From: Parasponia andersonii
Taxonomy: Eukaryota > Streptophyta > Magnoliopsida > Rosales > Cannabaceae
Direction: 5' to 3'
Assembly: GCA_002914805.1 (NCBI GenBank)
Contig: JXTB01000244.1
Location: 356,723 to 420,722 of the forward strand
Length of the DNA: 64,000 bases
Both the position numbers and the translations under genes were made by a program. Positions 25,490 to 37,044 of the stretch are shown here, piece by piece. Numbering within the stretch: the first letter of the stretch is position 1; every line of letters begins with the position of its first letter. The notes under the pieces were generated by a model. The model did no database searches and had not been told where the DNA came from. It saw only the letters and a list, made by a program, of their open reading frames with translations.

Positions 25490-28400
25490 TTAGCTTCTGT
25501 TAGGCCTACTTCTATCCGCTGGCATAATCTGTGAATCAATCGTTGAGAGGATCTGAGGCATCGACATGCCACCAGACACTACAATTTCTGCATCGGAAAG
25601 AACAAGCGAAAGAATCTTTGTTAACAAGTATTAATGGTAAACTAAAATTTTGTTGCGGGTTCTTTTGACTGATTCAGTTTTTATTATTCACTTATAGAGG
25701 TTGTATAACTGCTCCGCTCTCTGCAGCAGCTTTAATAAAGTAAAAAATCGAAAGTAGGAATTAACTAAGACGGTTCTGAAACACTATAAGACCCCTATCT
25801 TCTTAACAATGGGCAACACCATAAAATCTTGAAAAGGTACTGCTCTGGCATCAAAAAGGAGTACGGACCTCTGAATGTCCTTAAACCAAAGATCTTAAAA
25901 GGGATGTGATGTGCAATTTCCAATCCTACGAGAGTTAAAAGGAGACACCCTTTACCCTCCCATGGTCCAGATATTATAAAATATTAAATACAAAGTACTA
26001 ACCAATTCCTTCCCGAACCGATAAATTTGGCCTTATAACATCCTTGGTGTTCACCAGGAATATGTCACCAATGTAAAGATGGTTGGTTGGCACATAAACA
26101 CAGCATAGCTCTTCCTCTCCAGAATAGTTCTGCATTTAAAGTAACAAAAGGAAGAAAGGGAGGGGGAAAAAAAAAAGATTCAAACACCACTAGAATCCTT
26201 ATAGCATATAAAAAATTGCTAAGCCATCAATAATTCATTATCACAATTACAAAGCAATGATCACAAACTAAATCTCCAATATAGCATTGGAAAGGCAAAT
26301 GACTGATTCTTTACACTTGAAATAAATTCCAACCAATTCATTGGATAAATTCAACAAAATTGATCTCACTATTGATGTCATATTGAAGGAGAGCTACGAA
26401 GCTTCTTTAACAAATAACCCATTAACACAAGGAACCCTATATGAAACAGAAATTAATGCCAAAGATTGGCATTTTGGCAGTGTATAAGCATGAGCTCAGG
26501 ATCAAGCATACCGCTAAAGAATTATGCACAAATCAAACAAAAATTTATGAAAACTAATACAACCAAAAGAAATATATCCAACTAAAGACAGTGTAGGTAG
26601 ATAGTATCAAAAGCACAGAAATGATAAAGCACACCTGAAGAACAACAGACGAAGTGATGAACCCAAACGCATATTCACCAACCCGTGGATGTCTTATGAT
26701 GGCAACCTCCTTGAAAGCTTGTGTATTTTGATCTGAAATTGTGAAGCCAGGCACTTTATAGACTGCCACTAAGCCCTCTCCCTCCCTATGTCAATTCAGT
26801 AAAAATAACAGGGAATAATAGTATAAAACAGACCTGGGGATATGGCAGCACTAATCTGCTTGGAAGCATTGTAGATATGACGAACAAATGGCATTCGTTT
26901 AATAAACCACTCCCCAAGACTCAGGACAGAAGCACCCAACCATGATGACATGAACACCCCGACCAAGAAGATGAATGTTATGGAAGTTACAAATCCAAGA
27001 CCTGATGCCAACACGGATAAGTCAAAAAGCTAACTAAATTAAACAGGAGAAATATTCATTGATAAATATAAAAACACTTTAGTCTAATAATGATAAATGG
27101 ATCCAGTGCAACTAATAATCTAAGTAGGAACTGAAACTCTAAATTGGAAGCAAATTTAATCTTCCTTTCTAAAAACAAAGAACTTCAATTCCTACCCAAG
27201 GACTCCTCCATCTAAAGAAAAAACAATTCAGGCCCTACAGTTCATATCGTTTTAGGAGCAACAATATGTGCCCCATGGAGCTGAGCTCCACACCCTAAAG
27301 GGGTGGTCCCAAAACATCCCCCCCCCCCCAACCTGTGGGGGCCACTTCATGTGAGGTGTGGAGTCCCAGCTCCACAATTCCATTGCGTGTTTTCCTTCTT
27401 GAAAAGAGCTAGGGTTTATAGGCAAAGTGAGTTGAATGTCTAGGTCCTTGGCACTGGCAGTTGCCAAATGAAAGTATCACATTGGCAAAGATTTAATGAC
27501 TCTACCAAGAAATGGAGTGAGAAAGCCTAGCTTAGGAGATTTGATTGTAGGTGTAGGAGGGAAGATGGAGAAGGATAGGAAGAAATAAACATTAAAAACT
27601 CAGAGAGAAGAGAAGAAAAAGCTACAAAGATCTCAGGAAAAAGACTGGTTTGAATATTATAGCAGACTTTAGCTTATCATTTTTAATAAAATGCAGCTTA
27701 TCATCACAATTTTAAGCGTACAAAATTGTCCATCAACTAAGTTCCAAAATTTCCTAATTAATAAAAGAATCAATTAGCAACTTGACAAATCTGCAAAAGT
27801 AGAATTTCAAACTAAAACACTTAAGGAAACTTCTTTCTGTGCATCAAGAGCCAACAAAACATAAAAGTTCCTGAAGGTAATTGACTAATACTTTATATAA
27901 TCACCAAAATAAAGAATGGAGAAACGAAGTTACAGGACATATTGCCAGATAACCGACAAGCTTACCAAAAATATCAATTCCAAGTTGAGCATAAATTGGA
28001 GAGAAAAAGCTATCCACGAAGTGGATAAACCACCATGTAATATAGAAAGTAATAGCAATCGGAAATAAGATAACACTGCAAAACAGCAAAGAGTCAGTAC
28101 CACTAGCTAATACAACTATAAAGAGCAGAAAATCCGCAACTCAAAAACAAATGAGTTTTCATCATTACAGCATCACATTTGGCAGCTACATTTTTAGATA
28201 TATATTTATATATATATAGTAGAATCAGAGACGTATCATGATTATCACATATACTTGGCAAACTAACTTTAATTTTACTCATGTCTGTTACAACGTCCTA
28301 CAACCCGAACCCATAAAACAAAAATGCTACAGACATGCGTGTTACATCCAGCGAGAGGCTTTGGTGTTTATAGTACAACGATTCCATTGAATGCAAGATG

Positions 28401-29763
28401 ATATCATGAACTTTGCCAAATAATTAGATTACTCCTCTCCCTTCAAAAGAAACAAATTAAATACAAAATACATGAAAGCACTTGCATGGTTGAAGGTCAT
28501 ATCTCATAGGAAGCATTTCAACTTAGAACATACAATCGCCAAACATGCCTCAACACTACAGGTTAATGAATCAGGTAGATGGTTTACAATTTTGAGAATA
28601 TTTCATAATGAAAGGAACTAGCATATGAACAATAACGAGACAAAAGAAAGAGAACAGAAAAACTTAGATTTTGTCATTTAAAAAATAGTTAGAGCTCATC
28701 TAAATGAAGTTAAATAGCTGCTAGTCAGCTATTGCAGAAATTAGGAACAAAACCAAAACTGTCTTAACCAACAAGCACATAGACACAAAATAATTTCAGT
28801 ATGTAACAGACTTGAAGATAAATAAGAGGTGAAAGTAAGAATAGCGCACCATCCTGTCATGAACTTTTTCGACGCCCAGCTTCTAACAACTTTGGTAAAA
28901 GTCTACAAGTTACATTACAAAGTACAAAGTAGAGTTAGACACATAAGGCGTGCACACAGGCATGTATGATCAGAGCAAAGCAAGCTACTACGATAGTATG
29001 TTATTATAGATAAGCATTCAAGGGTCTAGGCCAGAAAATGCCATTGACATTAAAAAATGTGTCATAAGACTCATTTATATGCATCATATTTCTCAAATCA
29101 CTCGCTTGACTTGACTGAACTATCCTAAATGCAATTAAATGGCAAAGTGTAAAATTATTCTCAGGACACAATTTCCCTTAAAAGAAATAAATGAATTACA
29201 TTTAAGTTCTAAAAAGACCCAAAAAAAAAAAAATCAGTTGAATCCAGTTTAAAGGAACCCACCCCAAAAAAAAAAAAAAAAAATCTTTCCATTACAATCA
29301 AGTTTAAAATTCAAATGGTGATCCGATTCGCTTTAAAATTCAGTCCTGAATAATCATCAAACCCAGCGAATCTGAGTTTTGCAAATCAATTCGCTCCAAA
29401 GAACTGTGTACTATGTCAAGTCAAACACAACTAAGAGCTCATTATTCAGGCAAATTGCTCGAAATTAAACACATCAATGCAACATATCAGACCAAATCCA
29501 CGATCAGAAACCTACAAAAACCCTAAAAATTTCCCTTAAATTTTCTCGGCAACGAACTGACAAAAAAAATTTTAAAAAAAAATGAAGGATTGAAATACCT
29601 CACGTCCCGGGTGGTGAGTCGAGGATGAAGAGGAAGAGGGTTTGGAAGAAGGCTCAACATGGGGGGAATCAGCCACTGGGATGAGAAGCTCTCGATCTCT
29701 GTCTCTGTCTCTGTCTCTGCTCGCCATTACAATCGACGACGACGTCGTTTTATCATCGCCCAT
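25490..29763 (-). CDS. LCV: LIKE-COV (DUF502) membrane protein, 272 aa, seven exons
   Basis: COV/LCV proteins are multi-pass membrane proteins. Arabidopsis COV1 affects stem vascular patterning and is reported at the trans-Golgi network, where it supports Golgi shape and vacuolar sorting. Exons: 29763-29599, 28902-28850, 28075-27966, 27001-26834, 26732-26635, 26129-26003 and 25587-25490. All junctions are GT-AG and the frame is continuous. The Asp-Arg- and Ser-rich N-terminus (1-55) precedes 'RSWASKKFMTGC' (62-73), a membrane segment at about 74-93, a second at about 111-136, 'GEWFIKRMPFVRHIYNASKQ' (139-158), and the conserved tail 'CCVYVPTNHLYIGDIFLV...SVREGIEIVVSGGMSMPQ'. Length matches the family (about 260-275 aa). 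No key segment is missing. This is the only intact LCV copy in the window; its decayed relatives lie at 2.6-17.3 kb. Which LCV paralogue it is cannot be told from sequence alone. Confidence 0.93.
27278..27376. repeat. GC-rich foldback element in LCV intron 3
   Basis: The ends GGAGCTGAGCTCCACACC and GGTGTGGAGTCCCAGCTCC are inverted copies of about 18-19 bp around a centre with a run of about a dozen C. It lies within a larger block (about 27,205-27,650) absent from the decayed LCV copy at 2.6-3.4 kb, so at least that block may be an insertion in the intact gene. Confidence 0.6.
29694..29720. repeat. Hexanucleotide repeat coding for (Arg-Asp)n in LCV exon 1
   Basis: A CTCTGT repeat, four to five units, encodes the Asp-Arg run at residues 17-24 of LCV on the minus strand. 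Such a tract is prone to length polymorphism. Confidence 0.85.
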
Positions 29764-29786
29764 CGCCGCCGGCTACGCCAAAATAA

Positions 29787-29796
29787 GACGTCGTTT
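29787..29796. promoter_or_regulatory. GACGTC-core motif just upstream of the LCV start codon
   Basis: GACGTCGTTT lies 24 bp upstream of the LCV ATG (gene on the minus strand). A related ACGACGTCGT is at 29,739-29,748 inside codons 4-9, and a perfect AAACGACGTCGTTT lies upstream of the CC-like gene. ACGT cores are typical of bZIP binding sites; function here is inferred only. Confidence 0.4.
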
Positions 29797-30433
29797 CAGC
29801 TCCGCAACTCCGCGTTTTATCGTCTCAGTCTAGGAAGTAATTTCCCATAAACGAAATTGGCAAAGCCAAAACACTGAGAATTCTCTTCTCCTCTTCCTAG
29901 TTCCTAATCTCGGATTTTGTTTTCTTTTTCCTTTTTTTGTTTTATTTTCTCAATTTTGAATATTTTCCTAATATTTTATTTATTGTTTTAACTATTTCTT
30001 TATTATTTATGGGTTAATAATGGGGCTGCTGCTGGGGAGGGATAGGTATTAAGGAAGTTATTCAAAAATAATGAATATAAGTAAGTTAATTAATTGTTTT
30101 AAGTAAATTATGTAAAGCTTTGGCCGGGGGAGGTGGGGTTATATGTGAGGACTTCAAGAAAATGTGTCGTTTTTATTTTTGTACCTCTAATTAAAGAAGA
30201 GGGGGGGCGGATTAACCAAAGGTGGGTTTTCTTGCATTGGATTTTTATGAGTTTAAACTGTAATATGCTGTCAACCAGTGGTTGACGAGCTGTCCTCCAA
30301 TGATTGAGTGCCAGAATTTTTGGTGTGAGGGGCATATCTGTCTATCATGTTTTTATGAACAAACTATTCTTATTTATGATCATTGTATTTATTGAGTTTA
30401 AACTAATAGTAATAGTACGCTGTTTTGTGACAA
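29797..30433. other. LCV upstream region
   Basis: The sequence just upstream of LCV is moderately GC-rich, then pyrimidine-rich (29,880-29,960) and then AT-rich. It presumably holds the LCV promoter and 5' UTR. No distinct TATA box is convincing, and no gene was seen. Confidence 0.45.
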
Positions 30434-30554
30434 TTAAGAGCTATTTATAATAGTTCGTTTTCTTATTAGCCATGTCCCATGTGGAATTTGACTTTCAAAC
30501 CTTAATACTCGAAGTTAGGGATACTCGAAGTTAGGGAAGTTAGGGTAATTACTA

Positions 30555-31090
30555 ATCAGAGTTATATTTTTACTGCAACGACTATTGTATTAATTAAATA
30601 TAATATTACTCTATATTACATCATTTAATACGATATTAAAATTTAATACAATACAAAGAGTATTTTCTAATACAAAATAAAAAATTTATATTATATTATA
30701 TTACATAATTTTAACTTTAACGTAATATTATACAATATTTTGTTCTTAATTTCTTTTTCATCATTTTATCTCTTACATCACTTTATCTATTTCAAAGATG
30801 ATATTTTTCTAAATAAATTTTAAAAAGTGGTATTTTTCTAAATTTATATGTAAAATGGTTTTTTTGTAAATAAATTTTTTACAAGTCGTATTTTCCTAAA
30901 TATTTTTTGAAAATAGTATTTTATAAATAAATTTTAAAAATTTTATTTTTTAATATTAATTTTTTAATACAACATCTTAATACAAATACAAAACCAAACA
31001 TAATACTATAATATAATAATACCATACAACTCAATACAATATATTGTATCATAATATAATACGATAGAATACAGTGCACCAAACATAACC
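30555..31090. mobile_element. AT-rich non-autonomous DNA element
   Basis: The right end, reading inward, is TTTGGTGCACTGTATTCTAT. The left end has a partial inverted match (about 30,570), and the interior is a series of TAATACAATA-type words. This resembles AT-rich MITEs of plants. Boundaries are approximate; no target duplication was confirmed. Confidence 0.4.
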
Positions 31091-31095
31091 AAAGT

Positions 31096-31220
31096 ATTAT
31101 TTATTTTGAAAATGAGTAGTTCATGCTTATAAAGGAAAAAGGAAAATTGATATCCTTCTCTATTAATGCTCAAGGACAAAGAAAAGATGGTAATAAAAAC
31201 TGGGACATTTTATGGCAAGT
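31096..31220. repeat. Direct repeat, first copy (pair with 31,858-31,975)
   Basis: Both copies contain a match around CTCTATTAA...GC(C)CAA, then GGGACATTTTATGGCAA, ending GGGTGGG. The separation of about 760 bp is occupied partly by a MITE-like inverted repeat. Confidence 0.7.
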
Positions 31221-31374
31221 TCGAGGGTGGGTACAATTAAGAGCTATTTATAATAGCTCTTCGAACTTTTAACCTAATATTTAAAATTAGTGTAATTACC
31301 AATTAGATAAAACTTGCGACCACATCTCAACTTAACTTATATATATATAACGTCATAAAATGACTTCTTTTTTT

Positions 31375-31790
31375 TATCAAACTCCCTATGTTTTAAGAAA
31401 TATGAAAAAAAATCCACTTGAATTTAATTTTGTATTACAAAAAGTCTTGTAATTTGATCATTTTTTGAAATCCAATATTTTCATATAAACTAAATTGGTA
31501 AAATTAATAAGAAATGGCAAATTATCTCTAAAAGTTTATATTATATTTTTACTTTGTGTTTGTATACATAAATAATTTATTTGGAAATTACTTTATCACT
31601 TATTATCACAATTCTTAAATTTATTTTAGATATAATTCTACTATTTATTAAATGTAATTTTGTCATTTCTATTAATTTTCCTAATTTTGACTACGAATTT
31701 CAAAAATAGTCAAATTATAAAGTATTTTAGAATTAAAAACTCAAATTTAAAGGGTTTCTCCATATTTCTTAAAAATGTTGATTTCGTATA
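31375..31790. mobile_element. Long-TIR MITE-like element
   Basis: Left arm from TTATCAAACTCCCTATG and right arm from TTATACGAAATCAACAT (complement) are inverted copies over roughly 100 bp, sharing TTTTAAGAAATATG. The interior is AT-rich and non-coding. It could fold into a long hairpin. Confidence 0.6.
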
Positions 31791-31857
31791 ATAAAAAAAA
31801 AAAAGAAATATTAGATGATGTTTTCTATATATATATATATATATATACGAGTTTTTA

Positions 31858-31975
31858 AGTATTATTTGTTTCAAAAAGAGTCGGAAAAAAATGGATTATT
31901 CTCTATTAAGGCCCAAAGAACAAAGAAAAAGAGGGTAATAAAAATTGGGACATTTTATGGCAAATTTGGGGTGGG
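31858..31975. repeat. Direct repeat, second copy (pair with 31,096-31,220)
   Basis: Diverged copy of 31,096-31,220, ending GGGACATTTTATGGCAAATTTGGGGTGGG in two parts that match the first copy. It gives a short frame that is not a credible gene. Confidence 0.7.
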
Positions 31976-31989
31976 AACAGTTCCCTTAC

Positions 31990-33290
31990 TATTGAAATGA
32001 CGGAGATTTTATTGGTGAGGCAGTATTACAATTTAATTGATGTTTCAAAGTTTCCTGTATAAGGTTTAAATCTGAAATAAAAGGTAACAGTCGGTGGTTT
32101 TAAGTGGCCCAAAAAGAAAAGAAGCATATAAACTTTAATTAATTAGCCTTTGGCTTGTGGCAATAGTACTTGGTAGATGTATTAGCTTTTATCATGACTC
32201 TTAATCTTGTTTAGTGATCATGGACCTAACTTAATATTGATCAGATATTAACGTCCTATATTTGGACTAAAAGTTTGTATTTCCCACTCTTTACCTTATT
32301 CGTAATGGTAGATTGTATTAAAAAAGAAATTATTGGATTTTAAATAGAACTCAAATAATTATAGGGGTGAAAGGTATATCGCATTTAAGTGAAACAATTA
32401 ATTGCGATAAAATTTGTGATAGAGATTTAGGACCCTCCACTTTATCTCCGTGTCAAAAGGATCTAGAGTACAAAACTTGAGACTAAAAGAAAAAGTTTCA
32501 CTGTAAACTTCCCCGCCTATATTCATTTATTCAAATATTGAAACCTAAATTAATTAGTATTATTGCTTGTTCATTGGATGAAAAAATAAAGTGAAAATTG
32601 AAAATTCCAATGAATATTTTAATTCAACCTCAACCCAAAATTATGTCTCGTCTTGTCCTCAATTTTTTTTTTCTCTCCTTTGACGGCATATGGATATAAT
32701 TATATGTTTGAAAGGCATAGTCTGCTTTTTTTTTTTTTCTTCCTGTTGCATTTTCCCCACTGTATCTAGTGACAAGTCATTCATATTGTCTCTATTATTC
32801 CATTATCTTCATCCACATCACACAATCACATATTAACGGGAATGATTCCGAATGAACAAAAAAAAAGGTATTAAGATAGGGATCCATAGGTTGGTTCTTT
32901 TCATCCTTTTTGGGACAAGTATCAATGACAAAAAGCAACATAGAAAGACAAAATTCCAAAGGAAAAAAAAAAAATGTTTTGCTTCTTGCTCCCGCACTTT
33001 CTCTATATTAGTTACGGATTACTATAACAATTATTAATTATCCTTAGCAAACTAGCAGGATTTTGGGTATGTTGTAAATAAATGTCCATTTTTTAAATAT
33101 TACAACAGAATAACTGGTATATTAATAGATATTTACAAAGTATAAAATTTGATTAACTTATTATAAAATATTATATATATATATATATAGCATATAAAAT
33201 TAATGTTATTATATTATTAATGGATATAGTAAGCATAAAAATAGATATACGCAACCATTGAGTTATAAGAAACAAAAAATGGACATCTAC
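31990..33290. other. Interval without a recognisable gene
   Basis: AT-rich sequence with homopolymer runs near 32,665, 32,730 and 32,855. No coding region, RNA gene or repeat structure was recognised. Confidence 0.5.
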
Positions 33291-33636
33291 TAAAATGGTG
33301 TAAAAATGGGCACCACTCTAATTTCTCTCTCTCTTTTTTTTTTTCTCTTTCCAGCTGGGGTGAAGGAATAACTCTGGTTATGTGCATTCATTACAACAAA
33401 AATAAATAAATAAATAAACAAAAAAAAAAAACAAAAACTCTGGTTATGTGCATTAGGCACTTGCGCAGATGGGCTATGTGGCGGGTTCTGGCCCAAGGAA
33501 CATTATCTAAAGGCACATGGGCTCTGGGAAGAATAAATTAGTATACATTTTGGGAAGGTTCTGGCCCAAAAGAGCATGACTGGTCCAAGGATGCTTTGTA
33601 GAGGGGAAATTGACGTGGCTGTACAAAGTTGCCACA

Positions 33637-33843
33637 AAATGACTTTTTTAGTAATTTTTTTCACATTTAACACTTCTATTAGTATCAAAAATTGTGTAAC
33701 TAGGAGTTATAAATTATAACTTTTTTAAGACTAATAAATAATCATAAATTATATAACCTTCCGTTACACAGAATCACAAAATGTTAAAACACTAATAGAA
33801 AAGTCATGTTTCAAAAGATTACAATAAGTCATTTTAGTCAAAA
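33637..33843. mobile_element. MITE-like foldback element of about 207 bp
   Basis: The left end CAAAATGACTTTTTTAGTAA and the right end (complement TAAAATGACTTATTGTAA) are inverted. A shared inner part, CTATTAGT then TGTGTAAC, extends the match to roughly 75 bp per arm. Non-coding. Confidence 0.6.
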
Positions 33844-35050
33844 TTAATACTATTTATATCAATTTCTTTTTGTAGAGGCTCTTAATAAGGGAAATAGATC
33901 TGACTAGAAGTGTTGAAGGAATTTTCCCAACCATTAGGGAAATGACACTTGAATGCATTGTAGTTGCTATGGTGATGCTGAGCTGGATTTTGACATGATC
34001 GTCGTGTCCTATCCCAACCACATCGTTGAATGCTCGACCCAAATAGCCACCATTTGACATATACTATAAAGTGGTTTTGATCCAATCTATTCAATAAAGT
34101 TACGAGTTACCATATAATATAATATGACAGTTTATTATTAGATAATTATAGTTAATAGAGTGGGTTTCACGCAGATTTTACCTTAAAATATATTATAATC
34201 ATCTACCAATAAACTATAGTGATCAGGTGTTGTGGTACCACAGTATTCCAATACATTGATTGGTTTTGCCCATAATCTATTACGTTGTTCTAACAACAAT
34301 ATATACAATTGTCAAGTGAATGGCATTATGTTGCCGTTTGATCACTCGTATATAAATATACCAAAGTGAACGACATATTTTGGATACAATCGGCCATTCA
34401 TATACGCAAGACTTCTGAGTCGTATCACTCTATCAACCGACCATGACTGACAAAAATCAGAGTTTCCTCTGTACGATTGTTGTGGTCCCAAGCGCAGTTG
34501 ACGCATCAACAAGGTATAATCCTTACCCATCCTTCTATTAAGACTCGAGCACCAACGATTCTTTGATATGTATCACACCCGTGCCAAACCACCATATTTT
34601 CCAGCATCTGATCATCTATGGTTATACATGGAATTGTATATTAGATCATCTACAGTCATCATATGAATAAAGTGTGTGACGCGTGACGTTTAAATTAGTG
34701 TACGGACGAACATCCGCATCAACAATATAGCAAATAAAACTAATATACACGATCATTCAACTATAAAAAGACTATAAAGTGAAAAATAAAAAATAAAAAT
34801 AAACACTTACTAAAACATGTGAACAAAAACGACACCCACTCTAATTCATCTTTTTTTTTTTTTTTTTTTTAATCCTACGCGGCCGCCGAACAAAGGTAGG
34901 GTCAGAATTATGATCAAGCTACACGTTGTAACTTGTATGTGGTGATAAACGAGAAGCAAAGCCTTATGACCATAGTAAAAGACCGAAAGAAAATCGCAGA
35001 TGACAAGCCGTTTTGCGAATCGTTTACTTGTCGTATAGCATATACTTCAC
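33844..35050. other. Interval without a recognisable gene
   Basis: It includes short frames on the minus strand (about 33,854-34,094 and 34,342-34,530) that match nothing I recognise, and a poly(T) run near 34,852. It may hold decayed LTR-element sequence, but I cannot support a family. Confidence 0.4.
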
Positions 35051-35080
35051 ATTTTAATTCTTTTTAAAAAGAATTAAAAT
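35051..35080. repeat. Perfect 30 bp palindrome
   Basis: ATTTTAATTCTTTTT is followed immediately by its exact complement, AAAAAGAATTAAAAT. It lies about 700 bp upstream of the dynein light chain start codon. Confidence 0.9.
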
Positions 35081-35689
35081 CGTCGTGATATTCTGCAGCA
35101 TAAGACGGTCAAAAAAGACGGAAGTAAACGGTCTACGGCCAATATTTGTTGATTTGGTTGGTAACCGCCCATTAAGCAAGCGCCACGTAGATGCGTGCAA
35201 AACGACATACCGTCTTCTCGTTTTTCAGCAAGTCATATGTTCACGGTTCACCGTACACCCTGCCGAAGCCGGCATCACATACACAAAAACAAAAGCAAAA
35301 AAAAGGAAAAGAAATGGTTAAAAAAAAAAAATGAAAACTGGGAAAATGAAAAACAAAACTTTTCCTTTAATTCTTTTTTTAATTTTGTGGGGGGACACAA
35401 AATGTCAAAAAGAAAACCGAAAAATGTGTGAGAACACAGAAAAGAGAAGAAAATGGAAAAAGGTCCACAAAAACAAAAAAAAAAAAAAAAAAAGAAAGAA
35501 AGAAAGAAAGAAGTACAAAAAGGGTTTAGCCCCATAAGTGCCAAAGGACTAAATTAAGGTGCTTCTGAGATATATATGACTTGTTATATATATAAATATC
35601 AAAGAATTATAACGAAGCTTCTGGTTTTCGTGTTGGGCTAGCTTCTTTCATTTTCGTTTATAACTTTGTCTTAACAAAAAGAGAGTTTT

Positions 35690-35696
35690 TATATAG
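35690..35696 (+). promoter_or_regulatory. Probable TATA box of the LC8 gene
   Basis: TATATAG lies 81 bp upstream of the start codon at 35,777. A GA-rich tract (35,701-35,725) follows, as is common in plant 5' UTRs. Confidence 0.5.
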
Positions 35697-35776
35697 ATAG
35701 AAGGAAAAAGAGAGAGAGAGAATAATATTTAGTGTACTGTAGTGTAGCGGGATTTGAATAATTAATATTTCAGAAA

Positions 35777-36258
35777 ATGTTGGAAGGGAAGGGTATGATA
35801 AAGGAAACAGACATGCCTGAGAAGATGCAGAGGCAAGCCATGGCTTGTGCTTCTCAAGCTCTTGATCTCCATGATGTTCTTGACCGCATCTCCATAGCTG
35901 CCTACATCAAAATGGTATTTATATATATATTTATCTTTTTCATTCCCTCGTTTCCATTAATTTTATCTGTTTGCCCCTAATTTATAAGTTTGCTTCTTCA
36001 TTCTTTTCTTTTTAAAAATAAAACAAAATAAAAAAGAAAAGAAAAGAAAAGGTGGAAATTTTAGGTGGGTTGTTTTATGAATTTGATTTTGATTAATGCT
36101 TCTATATTGATCAGGAGTTTGACAAGATGCATGGGAGTGGATGGCAATGCGTGGTGGGTTCTAATTTTGGTTGTTTCTTCACTCATGCGCCTGGGACTTT
36201 CATATATTTTGGGCTTGAGACCCTCAATTTCCTTATCTTCAAGGGAGCCTCTTCTTGA
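35777..36258 (+). CDS. LC8-type dynein light chain, 93 aa, two exons
   Basis: LC8 is a small dimeric hub that binds short linear motifs in partner proteins. Plants lack cytoplasmic dynein heavy chains, so it acts there outside a dynein motor, for example with nucleoporins or myosins. Exon 1 is 35,777-35,914 (46 codons) and exon 2 is 36,115-36,258 (47 codons and TGA), with a GT-AG intron of 200 bp in phase 0. The family signature is clear: 'ETDMPEKMQ' (10-18), 'ALDLHDVLDRISIAAYIKMEFDK' (29-50 region), 'GSGWQCVVGSNFGCFFTH' (53-70 region) and 'FIYFGLETLNFLIFKG' near the end. Length is typical. Residue 46 is Met where I recall Lys in most plant homologues. The start is the only ATG that yields the standard N-terminus. 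Confidence 0.95.
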
Positions 36259-37044
36259 TATTAATATTATAATTTTAATCTTAATCCACTACCTTTGTAC
36301 GTATACATATATAGTGTATCCTAGAGACATCGCCAATAACAGGGTCTTATTGGGAGTCTTCTCTTCTGTACACACCAGAGTATATTATATTTATATATGC
36401 AGGAGATGTTTTTGATTAAATCGTTCTTCTCGGGAGAGAGACTTCTTGGTTAAATATCTATTATATTATTAAACTCAAAGGGGAAGAAAAAAAAGTCTAC
36501 ATATTTTACTCCAATTTTCATCTTTATAATCAATCATTTGAATTATAATACCGCTTAATAATTCGTTTTTCTTTCGTAATGTTTATTGTCTTTTCTTTTT
36601 TCTTTTTGGGGGTTATGGACATTTTGGTAGTTGATTTCTATTCATCAAAACCATAAAGATAACCATGACCATCATAATCTCCACTCGGAATCAATTGGAT
36701 GCTTACGTGGCTGTTGGCATTTTGTCTGACCTTCTGGGTAAGTTTCTTTCCAATTTCAATCCAAATCACAAACAAGAAAGTCACGCTTTCATAGCATGGC
36801 ATATAAGTCTTTTTGGAAGAAGACAATGCCAAGTGTAGCTTTAACTGATCATCACCATAATTGTAAACTCAACTTAATATTATGCGTTACGTCTTGGTTT
36901 AGAGGAACTTTCGGTGATCTTTGAGTTAAGTCACTTCTCTTCTATATATGAACTACTAGAAAGTTTGAAACCTTTTAAGGTCTGCTTTTATATATGTGGC
37001 ACTATAGGTAGTTTATGGGTTTTACCTAAGGCCCCGCTTCAAGC
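36259..37044. other. Interval without a recognisable gene
   Basis: It holds the 3' flank of the LC8 gene and a 64-codon minus-strand frame at 36,638-36,832 that I do not recognise and do not support as a gene. Confidence 0.45.

Noticed and set aside
27252-27467. 71-codon minus-strand frame in LCV intron 3
   Set aside because: It lies over a GC-rich foldback and a C homopolymer inside an intron; no family resemblance.
33854-34094. Overlapping minus-strand frames possibly from a retroelement
   Set aside because: No motif strong enough to assign a family; left as unassigned sequence.
35275-35544. Phe-rich and Lys-rich overlapping frames upstream of LC8
   Set aside because: Products of A/T homopolymer and GAAA repeats; no codon structure.
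36638-36832. 64-codon minus-strand frame 3' of the LC8 gene
   Set aside because: It looks more protein-like than its surroundings, but I could not tie it to any family, and no flanking exons were seen.
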